64,000 bases of DNA from an uncultured Granulosicoccaceae bacterium (GTDB taxonomy: Bacteria > Pseudomonadota > Gammaproteobacteria > Granulosicoccales > Granulosicoccaceae), in NCBI GenBank assembly GCA_937930305.1, contig CALGLE010000018.1, positions 62,001 to 126,000 of the forward strand, written 5' to 3'. The position numbers and the translations under genes were made by a program. Below are positions 40,591 through 49,855 of this stretch, in pieces. The notes below the pieces were generated by a model, which saw only the letters and a program-made list of their open reading frames with translations, was not told the DNA's origin and did not search any database. The first letter of the stretch is position 1. Each line of letters opens with the position of its first letter.

Positions 40591-42039
40591 ATGTTGCCGA
40601 ACTATCTTTCAGCATATCGCGTACCGGCATTAGCCTTGTTGGTATTGTTGATTGCGTTAGTGCAAGGCACCAGCACGACTTTGTCTCTGGCTTATCATTT
40701 TGCACGCCCGCTTGAATCTTTAGTCAATGTCGTCTGGCTAGGCACATACGTGCTTGCCACCGCTGGGTTGTTTGCCAGTTTTGGTATCAACTGGATTACG
40801 TGGTTATTTCGCTACCGATTACTGCTCATGATATTGCTGGTCGGTGTCATAGCCTCCACTTTATGGTCTTTAGATAATATTTTAACGCTTGAGCGCTCCG
40901 TTCACTTAGTGGGCTCAACAATGATCGCGTTTTATATTGGTTTTTCCGTGCCGCTGTCTCGTATCGTATCCATCAGTGCGTTGGTGTTTTCAATTCTTAT
41001 GGCTGCCAGTGTGGCTATGGCACTGGGTTTACCCGAATACGGCACTGAGAGCTATGAAGGCTCGATTGTTTGGCGTGGGGTCATGACTGCCAAAAATACC
41101 TTAGGTTTCTGGTCGTGTATTTCCTGCATGTTGTGTGTGGCTATGATGTGGCGAACATCAAAGGTCTTTTTGAAAACGATGCTTTGGTGTTTGGGCCTTG
41201 GCCTTTCATTGTTATGTTTGTATAAAAGTGAATCTGCCACCTCATTACTGGCATTGGGCATATCCGGTGTGATTGTGTCAGGACTCGTCATTGCTCACCG
41301 GTTTCGCTTAGGCTTAATTTCCACACTGGCACTGGCCCTACTTGCCGTGGGAGTGGTGGTCATTATGTTCCAGCAAATCAATACCGCAGAATTAATTGGA
41401 CGTTCAGGCGATTTAACCGGCCGTGGTGACGTGTGGCAACAAACATGGAAGATTATCTTAGATCGCCCGTTAACCGGCTACGGTTACGGAACACTGTGGT
41501 ACCCAACCGAAAGTTCGCAGTATATTCAGCAATCGTTATTGGACTTCACGTGGTTGGTATATCACGCCCATAATGGATTCTTACAGGTCGCCTCAGAAAT
41601 CGGTTTGCCCCTGGCATGCATTGCTCTGTTAATGGTGTTGCAGCAAATGATTGAAGTGGTGTATTGCCAATACCAACGACAACAAAGCGGCACGCTTTTC
41701 GTTATTGCTTTTAGTGCCGCGCTGCTACTGAGCAATTATTCTGAAGCCAGATTTCTTGTCAATCGCGAAATGTACTGGATTTTCTTTATCGCGATGCCGA
41801 TAAGTATGTTGCAACAAGTCAGCGTTGTGATGCGCGATGGTCAGCTTAACCCTCTGCCCGTTCCGCTTAACGATAAGCAGCGTGTAAAAACACAAGAGCG
41901 TGTGGCTGAACGCAGCCGCAATCGAGAAATGAAATCACGATTGAAAAGCGCACGTCAGATAAATCCTGAATTACCCGATTCATCCGAACCGGGCCAAGTT
42001 ATAGACGGTCAAGCGACCCATAAAAGGAGCAAACCATGA
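40591..42039 (+). CDS. O-antigen ligase / Wzy polymerase-like membrane protein
   Basis: A 482-residue polytopic membrane protein with about ten to eleven helices. The family signature region is the periplasmic loop after ELIGRSGDLTGRGDVWQQTWKIILDRPLTGYGYGTLW, ending in YHAHNGFLQVASEIGLPLA, in which the H-A-H-N-G-F motif is typical of Wzy_C/O-antigen ligase proteins. The last 70 residues are a charged cytoplasmic tail. In this locus it probably polymerises the lipid-linked repeat unit. Its stop overlaps galE by 4 bp (ATGA). Confidence 0.87.
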   Translation: MLPNYLSAYRVPALALLVLLIALVQGTSTTLSLAYHFARPLESLVNVVWLGTYVLATAGLFASFGINWITWLFRYRLLLMILLVGVIASTLWSLDNILTLERSVHLVGSTMIAFYIGFSVPLSRIVSISALVFSILMAASVAMALGLPEYGTESYEGSIVWRGVMTAKNTLGFWSCISCMLCVAMMWRTSKVFLKTMLWCLGLGLSLLCLYKSESATSLLALGISGVIVSGLVIAHRFRLGLISTLALALLAVGVVVIMFQQINTAELIGRSGDLTGRGDVWQQTWKIILDRPLTGYGYGTLWYPTESSQYIQQSLLDFTWLVYHAHNGFLQVASEIGLPLACIALLMVLQQMIEVVYCQYQRQQSGTLFVIAFSAALLLSNYSEARFLVNREMYWIFFIAMPISMLQQVSVVMRDGQLNPLPVPLNDKQRVKTQERVAERSRNREMKSRLKSARQINPELPDSSEPGQVIDGQATHKRSKP

Positions 42040-43070
42040 GCGCTAGCGCTTCTGAACAGACGGTACTCGTGACTGGAGGTGCAGGCTACATTGGCTCACA
42101 CATGGTGCGTCAGTTACTCACAGGCGGATTCAATGTGGCGGTGTTCGACAGCTTGTCGCGCGGCAACCGTGATGCCATACCGGAAACAGTAGAATTAATT
42201 GAAGGGGATTTAACCCAAGCTGAAGATATCGATGCCGCTTTCAAAGGGCGCAACTTTGATGCTGTAATGCATTTTGCCGCCCTGGCCTATGTGGGTGAAT
42301 CGGTTGAACAACCCGACCTGTACTATCGTAACAACGTCATGGGTTCACTGAACTTGGTCGATGCCATGCGAAAACACGGTGTTAACAAACTCGTGTTTTC
42401 CTCCACTTGTGCCACATACGGCACGCCGGAAAGTTTACCCATCACAGAAAGCACACCGCAAGCGCCCATCAACCCGTACGGACAATCAAAGCTAATGGTT
42501 GAACACGTACTGAAAGACTATGCAGTGGCCTACGGATTAAGGAGCATAGCGCTAAGGTATTTCAATGCATCCGGTTCTGCCAGCGATGGCAGTTTAGGCG
42601 AACGCCACGATCCAGAAACACATTTAATTCCATTAATATTGTGGGAAGCTTTACGAGTGAAAAACGGCGGCGACCCAAAAGGCACGAATTTGCGCGTGTT
42701 TGGTAGTGACTTGCCCACGCCCGATGGCACTTGTGTTCGAGATTATATTCACGTCGAGGATTTATGCTCAGCGCACATCAAAGCCTTTGAACGCATGTGC
42801 AAAACCCCCGAAGCAGGAGCTGAGCAATTCAACCTCGGTGTAAACCAAGGCTTTAGCGTATTAGAAGTCATTAATACCTGCAGCGAGGTAACGGGCATTG
42901 ATATTCAATATGACTTAGTGGGAAGACGCGCAGGAGACCCGGCAGAATTGGTGGCAGATGCCTCTGCTGCAATGCAAAAACTGCAATGGACCCCAAATTA
43001 CCCGAACGTCAGGGCAGCGATCGAGCACGCTTGGCAGTGGTACCTTGAGCATCCACCTGAGTCGGTTTAA
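42036..43070 (+). CDS. galE: UDP-glucose 4-epimerase GalE
   Basis: A 344-residue short-chain dehydrogenase-type epimerase interconverting UDP-glucose and UDP-galactose, with NAD bound at VTGGAGYIGSHMVRQLL. The catalytic Ser-Tyr-Lys set is in VFSSTCATYG and NPYGQSKLMVEHVL. ALRYFNASGS and VRDYIHVEDLCSAH are GalE hallmarks. The start ATG 42036 has an AAAGGAGC site within the preceding gene. It supplies galactose donor to the EPS locus. Confidence 0.95.
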   Translation: MSASASEQTVLVTGGAGYIGSHMVRQLLTGGFNVAVFDSLSRGNRDAIPETVELIEGDLTQAEDIDAAFKGRNFDAVMHFAALAYVGESVEQPDLYYRNNVMGSLNLVDAMRKHGVNKLVFSSTCATYGTPESLPITESTPQAPINPYGQSKLMVEHVLKDYAVAYGLRSIALRYFNASGSASDGSLGERHDPETHLIPLILWEALRVKNGGDPKGTNLRVFGSDLPTPDGTCVRDYIHVEDLCSAHIKAFERMCKTPEAGAEQFNLGVNQGFSVLEVINTCSEVTGIDIQYDLVGRRAGDPAELVADASAAMQKLQWTPNYPNVRAAIEHAWQWYLEHPPESV

Positions 43071-43078
43071 CCCATTTC

Positions 43079-43939
43079 ATGATTTCAAAATTTCACAAAG
43101 CCTTACTAGCAACCACTATCACAGCTACCCTGCTCGGCACCAGTTCGCTGGGTGCTGCGTCGCAACGCACCTTAGACGACAGCTGTTGGGAAACGACATT
43201 CTTCGAACCTTTCGATGCATTAACACTGGCATCAAATGAAGACCCCAATGGCTGGACTACCCAATACATTTGGGATAGAGACACCATTATCAATCAGGAA
43301 ATGCAGTACTACGTTAATCCTAATGAACACCCGGTTAACCCGTTCAGTGTAAGTGATGGCGTACTCACCATCTCTGCAACGGAAACACCGCAAGACTTAC
43401 TGCAAAGCACACAAGGCCAACCGTTTATATCGGGCGTGCTGACCAGTCGCAATTGGTTTGAACAACAATATGGACGTTTTGAAGTGCGTGCACAGGTGCC
43501 CAAAGGCCAAGGGCTATGGTCTGCGTTTTGGATGCTGCCGACACACGCGCAATGGCCTGAAGGTATCGCAATTCTGCCAGAATTGGATGTTATGGAACAG
43601 CTTGGCCATCAACCCGGCACTTATCACACCACGCTGCACACCAACCAAACCGGTAAATTAACCTCGCATCCGTACGATCATAATCGCTTGGGTGATTTAA
43701 CCGCAGGGTTTCACTTATATAGTGCGGTATGGACTGAGCAACAGGTCAGTTGGTATTTGGACGGTAAACGTGTGGCAACACACCCAAGCCCAAAGGATTT
43801 CAATCATCCGAAGCATTTCTTATTGAATTTAGCGGTGGGAGGTTCTTGGCCCGGTAGCCCCAACGCCCAAACTCAGTTCCCGGCGGAGTACAAAATTGAC
43901 TATGTGCGCGCAATGGTGCCCAACGGCAGCTGTTCTTAA
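43079..43939 (+). CDS. Secreted glycoside hydrolase family 16 protein
   Basis: A 286-residue secreted endo-beta-glycanase. The signal peptide is MISKFHKALLATTITATLLG and onward, with cleavage likely after LGAAS. The GH16 active-site strand is ILPELDVMEQLG, giving E168 (nucleophile), D170 and E173 (acid/base). GRFEVRAQVPKGQGLWSAFWMLP and HTNQTG are also typical of laminarinase/succinoglycan-depolymerase relatives. It lies 8 bp after galE at the end of the EPS operon and probably trims or releases the polymer. Its 3' end converges on a truncated LTA-synthase-like gene. Confidence 0.92.
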   Translation: MISKFHKALLATTITATLLGTSSLGAASQRTLDDSCWETTFFEPFDALTLASNEDPNGWTTQYIWDRDTIINQEMQYYVNPNEHPVNPFSVSDGVLTISATETPQDLLQSTQGQPFISGVLTSRNWFEQQYGRFEVRAQVPKGQGLWSAFWMLPTHAQWPEGIAILPELDVMEQLGHQPGTYHTTLHTNQTGKLTSHPYDHNRLGDLTAGFHLYSAVWTEQQVSWYLDGKRVATHPSPKDFNHPKHFLLNLAVGGSWPGSPNAQTQFPAEYKIDYVRAMVPNGSCS

Positions 43940-43947
43940 CTTATAGG

Positions 43948-44700
43948 TTAAGGCGCCGCTGCCAGAGGTACAAGCGACCACGCAGCCTTATACGCACTGT
44001 TCAACGTAAGCTCATTCACCAAGGTATCGGCCGAAATTAATGATGCATTGGGGTGCAGCGCCTTTGGCAATTGATCAGGCGTTTTAACAAACTCAATGTT
44101 GGAGATGATGGCGAACAAGCACAACGCGCCGCCCACAATTAACAAGGGTATGCCTGATACGGGTGAGATTCGGTAACGTAAAAAACGCGATGTTTCTAAC
44201 CGGGCGATGAACGCGATAAAGATCAGAATCAACAGAACAAGACCCACAACCGCTGGAATCATTTGTGTAGACCACAACCCAGCAACCGCTTCGACTGGAT
44301 TTTTAATGGCTTGAATGGCGGCAAGATCAGGGCGCGAATCATTGGCGTGTAAGAAATACGGTGTCACGTATTCGGTTACCAAGATGAACAGCATACCTAG
44401 AATCAGAAACAGCAAGATGATCCATCGAGCTAAGATTCGAAGTGGCCCTAACATAGCGAGCAAGGTGCCCACGGTTACCGGTATTAATAGCACCGCACCA
44501 ATCAAAGCCAGATCAAAGCGCCATCCCATGATGAAAAGATCAGCAAAGCCTTGCAGTTGACTAAACCCCTCAACCGACTCAACCCGACTCAACTGCCACA
44601 AGCTGAAACCGGCTCTGGTTAACGTCAGTAAGAATAGAACGGCAAGTGCAAACAATGCATACACGCGCAGTAGATGAGTGGCAGAAAGACTTGACTTCAT
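43948..44700 (-). CDS. Truncated LTA-synthase-family membrane domain
   Basis: A 250-residue protein with five membrane helices that matches only the N-terminal half of the phosphoglycerol-transferase (LtaS-like) family found in Gram-negative bacteria. GFADLFIMGWRFDLALIGAVLL, EYVTPYFLHANDSRPDLAAI and the ending NASLISADTLVNELTLNSAY correspond to the helices and linker that precede the sulfatase-type catalytic domain. That domain is absent: the frame stops at 43948 beside the convergent GH16 gene. It is probably a remnant left when the EPS locus was placed or rearranged here, though a free-standing membrane domain cannot be excluded. The start is ATG at 44700. Confidence 0.65.
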   Translation of the reverse strand: MKSSLSATHLLRVYALFALAVLFLLTLTRAGFSLWQLSRVESVEGFSQLQGFADLFIMGWRFDLALIGAVLLIPVTVGTLLAMLGPLRILARWIILLFLILGMLFILVTEYVTPYFLHANDSRPDLAAIQAIKNPVEAVAGLWSTQMIPAVVGLVLLILIFIAFIARLETSRFLRYRISPVSGIPLLIVGGALCLFAIISNIEFVKTPDQLPKALHPNASLISADTLVNELTLNSAYKAAWSLVPLAAAP

Positions 44701-44724
44701 GAGCTGTTTGAACGTCGTTTTAAA

Positions 44725-46845
44725 CTACTTGTCAGTATAGCAGTGAAGCAGAACCACAGTTTTGGCTTCTAGTAAGAACGTCGTCGAGTTGTTCAAAGGT
44801 GAATCAGTGCAGGCCGGATCGGCAGTGTCAACACAACGACTCCACTGCCCTACGGGTAAAACCGATGTGTTCAACGGCACATCGAACGTCGTTTCTGCAT
44901 TATTAATCGCTATCAATGCGGCATTGGCTTTGCCATTGTCTGAATTTTGATCAACCAGCAGCATTAGCATTACCTGACGATACGGATCAGCCCATTCCTC
45001 GGAGCTCATGATTTGCCCATATTCGTTTAACCAGCTGATGTCGGGTAACTGCCAGTGCTTATCTCGCACACCACCGTGCAACCACAAGTTCTGACGCAGC
45101 AAGGGTAAGCGTTTGCGCACTTGAATTAAATGCCGAACAAACTGATATTGCGGATGGTTTTTTGGGCTGTTCGGCCACGTCACCCAACCCAAGGGGTTGT
45201 CTTGACAATAGGCGTTGTTGTTACCGGCTTGGGAGTTTTGTAATTCATCGCCTGCCAGTAGCATCGGCACACCCTGCGATAACAGCAGCGTGGCTAAGAT
45301 ATTTCGTTGAGCACGATCACGATCGGCCACAATATCCGGGTCATCCGTCGCCCCTTCCACACCATGATTGAATGAATGATTCGTGCCGTGCCCATCGCGA
45401 TTGTTCTCACCGTTGGCTTGGTTATGCTTGGTTTGATAACTCACCAAATCATTCAAAGTGAACCCATCATGCGCGGTAACAAAATTAACGCTGGCTGACG
45501 GTCCTCGTTGATTGGCAAAGAACGATTGGTAGCTGCCCAGCAGCATGTCGGCCAGTGGGGATAAGGTGCCCTCCTCATTCGCCCAAAACCTTCGCACCCC
45601 GTCGCGGTACTTATCATTCCACTCGGACCACCCCGCAGGATAAGAACCCAACTGGTAACCACCCTCACCGATATCCCAAGGTTCTGCAACAAAACGTGTG
45701 TTTTGTAATTCTGGGTCTTGGCGAAGGGTGGAAAAAAACGCGCACCGACGATCGAATGAGGTTGGATTTCTTCCTAAAATGCTAGCCAAATCAAATCGAA
45801 AACCATCAATGCCGATTTGATTGACCCAATAGCGTAACGAATCCAAAACCATTTGCAGCACACGAGGATGAGATAAATCTAACGTGTTACCGCAACCACT
45901 TTCATTTAAGTAGTTTCGATTATCGTCGGTAAGACGATAGTAGCTTTTGTTATCTAAGCCGCGAAAGCATAAGGTGGGCCCTTCTTCATTGCCTTCTGCG
46001 GTGTGGTTGTAAACAACATCCATCCAACATTCGATGCCACTTGCATGCAAAGCATTCACCATCGCAACGCACTGCGCAGTGGCTCGCCCACCTGATGGAT
46101 TTTCCATAGCAGTGGTTGCAAAGCGTTGGCTGGGAGCAAAGAAGCCTAAGGTGTTGTAGCCCCAATAATTGGTTAAGCCACGGGTAACTAAAAAATCATC
46201 GTCCACACCGGCTTGGATGGGAAGCCATTCCACAGCGGATACGCCTAAGTCTGTTAAGTAATCAAGAACCCGTGGATTGGTTAGCGCAGAGTAACGACCT
46301 TTTTCTGCCTCGCTCAGCCCCGGAAATTGTTGGGTAAAGCCTTTCACATGCGCTTCGAATATCACGCTGTTTTGAATCGGCTGTTTGGCATTTTTTAACG
46401 CAATAAGCGGCGGTAATGCCCCCGTGACCTGACTTTTGGGAACGTAGGGGCCGCTGTCACGAGAGTCAAACGATCGGCACCCATCCGCATGCCCGCGCTG
46501 ATACCCAAAAATGGCATCGTGCCACTGCAACTTACCTTGCCATTCACGGGCATAGGGATCGAGCAAGAGCTTATTAGGGTTGAAACGATGGCCGGCATCG
46601 GGGTTGTATTCGCCATGCACACGGTAGCCGTAAACCAGACCTTCCCCAGCCTGCGGCAGAAATCCGTGCCAAATCTGCTCGGTGGGCCCATAGAGCTCAT
46701 GGCGCGCCATTTCCTGTTGCCCTGATGCGTCATAAACGCACAGCTCGACACGCTCAGCATGCTCAGAGAATACCGCGAAATTTACGCCAGAGGAATGTAG
46801 GTTCGCCCCCAAAGGGTACGCTTGGCCAGATTCTAGAACAGTCAA
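44725..46845 (-). CDS. glgX: Glycogen debranching enzyme GlgX
   Basis: A 706-residue GH13 isoamylase-type enzyme that removes short alpha-1,6 branches during glycogen breakdown. An N-terminal CBM48 domain ([24 protein letters not shown]) is followed by the barrel: [23 protein letters not shown] with the nucleophile Asp, [16 protein letters not shown] with the acid Glu, and [15 protein letters not shown] with the transition-state Asp. The start is TTG at 46845; no better ATG or GTG precedes the domain. It is divergent from glgC with 122 bp between the chosen starts. Confidence 0.94.
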   Translation of the reverse strand: MTVLESGQAYPLGANLHSSGVNFAVFSEHAERVELCVYDASGQQEMARHELYGPTEQIWHGFLPQAGEGLVYGYRVHGEYNPDAGHRFNPNKLLLDPYAREWQGKLQWHDAIFGYQRGHADGCRSFDSRDSGPYVPKSQVTGALPPLIALKNAKQPIQNSVIFEAHVKGFTQQFPGLSEAEKGRYSALTNPRVLDYLTDLGVSAVEWLPIQAGVDDDFLVTRGLTNYWGYNTLGFFAPSQRFATTAMENPSGGRATAQCVAMVNALHASGIECWMDVVYNHTAEGNEEGPTLCFRGLDNKSYYRLTDDNRNYLNESGCGNTLDLSHPRVLQMVLDSLRYWVNQIGIDGFRFDLASILGRNPTSFDRRCAFFSTLRQDPELQNTRFVAEPWDIGEGGYQLGSYPAGWSEWNDKYRDGVRRFWANEEGTLSPLADMLLGSYQSFFANQRGPSASVNFVTAHDGFTLNDLVSYQTKHNQANGENNRDGHGTNHSFNHGVEGATDDPDIVADRDRAQRNILATLLLSQGVPMLLAGDELQNSQAGNNNAYCQDNPLGWVTWPNSPKNHPQYQFVRHLIQVRKRLPLLRQNLWLHGGVRDKHWQLPDISWLNEYGQIMSSEEWADPYRQVMLMLLVDQNSDNGKANAALIAINNAETTFDVPLNTSVLPVGQWSRCVDTADPACTDSPLNNSTTFLLEAKTVVLLHCYTDK

Positions 46846-46967
46846 AACAGCGATTAACTCTCAAAATAGTACGCCCGAAGAGGGCTTGGACCCAAACAAC
46901 AACGCGATTCTCGTGCCGAACTAGGTTAGTCTTGGGGACACACTCTGACACATTACAGGCTAGCTGG

Positions 46968-48239
46968 ATGACCGAAGCAAGTGATCGCAGAATCTCACAG
47001 CTCACCAAAAGCACGTTAGCTCTCATACTCGCTGGCGGTCGCGGAAGCCGATTACACGAACTCACCGATTGGCGTGCAAAACCCGCGGTACCATTTGGCG
47101 GCAAATTTCGCATCATCGACTTCCCGCTGTCCAACTGCGTGAATTCGGGCATTGATCGCATGGGTGTGATAACGCAATACAAATCCCACTCATTAGTCCG
47201 ACATTTGGTCAGAGGTTGGTCTAACTTTCGATCAGAATTTGGCGAGTCCATGGATATATTACCCGCCTCCATGCGAGTAGGTGACGAGTGGTACAAAGGC
47301 ACCGCCGACGCGGTATTTCAAAACCTCGACATAATCCGCACTTACAAGCCCGAGTTCGTTTTGATCTTAGGCGGTGACCACATCTACAAAATGGACTACG
47401 GCCCTTTAGTTGCCCGGCACGCAACGCTGGAGGCGGACATGACCGTCTGCTGTGTGGAAGTATCGGTGGAAGAAGCCGCTGGGTCTTTCGGGGTCATCGA
47501 GATAGATGACTCGGGCCGTGTCATCGGCTTTGAAGAAAAACCAGCGCAGCCTAAAGAGATTCCCGGTAAGCCCGGCCGAGTTATGGCATCGATGGGTAAC
47601 TACTTATTCAGCACAAATTTTTTATACGATGAGCTCATTAACGATGCAGATGATCCGGGCAGCGCTCACGATTTTGGTAACGATATCTTGCCCCGCTTGG
47701 TAAAATCTCACCGGGTGTATGCTTTTCGTTTAGGCGAAGATCGACCGCATGAAAGCCCGTACTGGCGGGATGTGGGCACCTTAGATGCGCTGTTCGATGC
47801 CAACTTAGAGTTAGTCGAACTCTCCCCGCAGCTGGATTTATATGATCATGAGTGGCCAATCTACACGCACCAACAGCAATTACCGTCGGCGAAATTTGTG
47901 CACGATAAGGAAGGGCGCACGGGCATGGCCATTAACAGCATTGTGTCCGGCGGGTGCATCGTGTCTGGGGCTGAGCTAAATCGCTGTTTATTGTTCTCAA
48001 ACGTTCGCATCAACTCCTACAGCCGCGTACGCGAGTCGGTCATCATGACGGATGTGGAAGTCGGCAGAAATTGCCGCATAGAACGTGCGATCATTGACCG
48101 TGGTGTGATATTGCCTCCCGGCACTGATATTGGTTTGGATCGTGCAGCAGATGAAGCCAAAGGCTTTCGGGTTACCGAAAACGGGGTGACCTTAGTCACA
48201 CCAGATTTTCTAGGTCAATCACTACACCGCTTCCGCTAG
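46968..48239 (+). CDS. glgC: Glucose-1-phosphate adenylyltransferase GlgC
   Basis: A 423-residue ADP-glucose pyrophosphorylase that makes the glucosyl donor for glycogen. [35 protein letters not shown] in pieces is the nucleotidyl-transfer motif with regulatory Lys. [27 protein letters not shown] and [17 protein letters not shown] bind substrates, and a left-handed beta-helix forms the C-terminus. ATG 46968 is chosen because the protein family begins close to it; a longer frame back to 46725 would run inside glgX and add 81 unrelated residues. Allosteric control by glycolytic intermediates is usual for the family. Confidence 0.95.
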   Translation: MTEASDRRISQLTKSTLALILAGGRGSRLHELTDWRAKPAVPFGGKFRIIDFPLSNCVNSGIDRMGVITQYKSHSLVRHLVRGWSNFRSEFGESMDILPASMRVGDEWYKGTADAVFQNLDIIRTYKPEFVLILGGDHIYKMDYGPLVARHATLEADMTVCCVEVSVEEAAGSFGVIEIDDSGRVIGFEEKPAQPKEIPGKPGRVMASMGNYLFSTNFLYDELINDADDPGSAHDFGNDILPRLVKSHRVYAFRLGEDRPHESPYWRDVGTLDALFDANLELVELSPQLDLYDHEWPIYTHQQQLPSAKFVHDKEGRTGMAINSIVSGGCIVSGAELNRCLLFSNVRINSYSRVRESVIMTDVEVGRNCRIERAIIDRGVILPPGTDIGLDRAADEAKGFRVTENGVTLVTPDFLGQSLHRFR

Positions 48240-48262
48240 AGAAAAACGTTCTAATAAAACCT

Positions 48263-49855
48263 ATGGCTTCCCAACCGCACATTTGCATGTTGGCCGCTGA
48301 AAACGATGCACTGCCCGGTGGAAAAGTCGGCGGCATCGGCGATGTCGTGCGCGATTTACCTGGCGCACTGGCTCAAACCGGCGCAACCATCACCGTCATC
48401 GTTCCCAGCTATGGCGTGTTCCATAAGTTAGCAGGCGCGAAAAAAATCGCATCCGTCACGGCAGAATTTATGGGCCAAGACGAAGCCATCGATGTGTACA
48501 CCCTAACCTCAGGCAGTTCACCCTGTGTGCAACAAATCTGTTTAGAACATCCGTTATTCAGTGCCTGCGGTGCTGGCAACATCTATTGCAATGACGGCGC
48601 AGATCGACCCTTTGCTACCGATGCAAACAAATTCGCTTTGTTCTCGACGGCCGCTCTTGCCGCTATTACCGAAGGCGTGTTTGATGAGGTTGACGTAATT
48701 CATTTACACGATTGGCACGCCGCATTCGCTGCCGTTCTTGCATTCTACGCACCCCGCTATGCCCCCATAAAACACATACCACGCGTATTCAGTATCCATA
48801 ACTTAGCGATGCAAGGCATTCGGCCATTAGCCGGGGATGTCTCGTCATGGCAAAGCTGGTACGGCGACGTTGCGGTCAGCTTGGACTCAATTTCCGATCC
48901 GCGTTGGCCTTCTTGTGTTAACCCCATGGCGTCAGCAATTCGGCTGAGCGATAAGGTGCACACGGTTTCACCCACTTACGCTAAAGAAATTCAACAACCC
49001 AATGAAGTACTGCGAGGCTTTCATGGTGGCGAAGGCTTAGAAGCTGACCTACAAGCGGCGGCTCGAGAGAATCGCTTGGTAGGAATATTAAACGGCACAG
49101 AATATCCAAAGGCAACGAGCAAACCGCCTGTTAAAACACGCGCAGCTCGCTGGGAAGCGCAGCTAAAAATGATTCGCGACGTCACTTTGAACTGGTTAGG
49201 TAACACCGACCCCATGCCAACCGTTCACTATGTCGCGCATCATCGCACGCTGACTTGGCTTGAAAAGAAAACCCCAAAACACATTGTTACCAGCGTTGGT
49301 CGTCTTACCGATCAAAAGATGGCAATTGCCCTGCACGTCATGAGCGATGGCCGTACCGCGTTAGAACATATGCTGGACACGCTGGCTGAGGATAATGGTG
49401 TGTTAATACTGCTAGGCTCGGGCGACCCTAAGCTTGAAGCCCAATGCCAAAAAGTTGCAGCAGCTAACGATAATTGTTTATTTTTAAATCGATACGCCGC
49501 CGCCGTCGCTGATTCATTATTTGAAATAGGCGATTTATTTTTTATGCCAAGCAGTTTTGAACCGTGCGGCATCAGTCAAATGGTGGCCATGCGCTTTGGC
49601 CAACCGTGCTTGGTTCATGCGGTGGGCGGTTTAAGTGACACCATAGTCGATGGTGTGGATGGCTTTCAATTCACAGGCACATCACCGAAAACCCAAGCTG
49701 AGAATTGTGTTGCTCGTTTTAACGAAGCTATCGACCTGCATGCAAACCATCACGTTCGCTGGCATGCTGTGCAGGCGGCAGCAAAATCTCGGCGCTTTAC
49801 CTGGTCGGCTAGCGCAGAACAATACCGCGAACACCTTTACCGAGAGGCTGGATGA
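48263..49855 (+). CDS. glgA: Glycogen synthase GlgA
   Basis: A 530-residue GT5 enzyme elongating alpha-1,4-glucan from ADP-glucose. It shows the KVGGIGDVVRDLPGAL motif near residue 21 (the K-x-G-G signature binding ADP-glucose), HLHDWHAAFA, and in the C-terminal domain TSVGRLTDQK and the donor-binding FMPSSFEPCGISQMVAMRFG. It starts 23 bp after glgC and overlaps glgB by 4 bp. At 530 residues it is slightly longer than the usual 475-500, with the extra in the N-terminal half. Confidence 0.94.
   Translation: MASQPHICMLAAENDALPGGKVGGIGDVVRDLPGALAQTGATITVIVPSYGVFHKLAGAKKIASVTAEFMGQDEAIDVYTLTSGSSPCVQQICLEHPLFSACGAGNIYCNDGADRPFATDANKFALFSTAALAAITEGVFDEVDVIHLHDWHAAFAAVLAFYAPRYAPIKHIPRVFSIHNLAMQGIRPLAGDVSSWQSWYGDVAVSLDSISDPRWPSCVNPMASAIRLSDKVHTVSPTYAKEIQQPNEVLRGFHGGEGLEADLQAAARENRLVGILNGTEYPKATSKPPVKTRAARWEAQLKMIRDVTLNWLGNTDPMPTVHYVAHHRTLTWLEKKTPKHIVTSVGRLTDQKMAIALHVMSDGRTALEHMLDTLAEDNGVLILLGSGDPKLEAQCQKVAAANDNCLFLNRYAAAVADSLFEIGDLFFMPSSFEPCGISQMVAMRFGQPCLVHAVGGLSDTIVDGVDGFQFTGTSPKTQAENCVARFNEAIDLHANHHVRWHAVQAAAKSRRFTWSASAEQYREHLYREAG

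Noticed and set aside
46725-46967. N-terminal extension of the GlgC frame upstream of 46968
   Set aside because: It runs antisense inside glgX, is arginine- and glutamine-rich, and has no counterpart in the GlgC family, which starts close to the Met at 46968.
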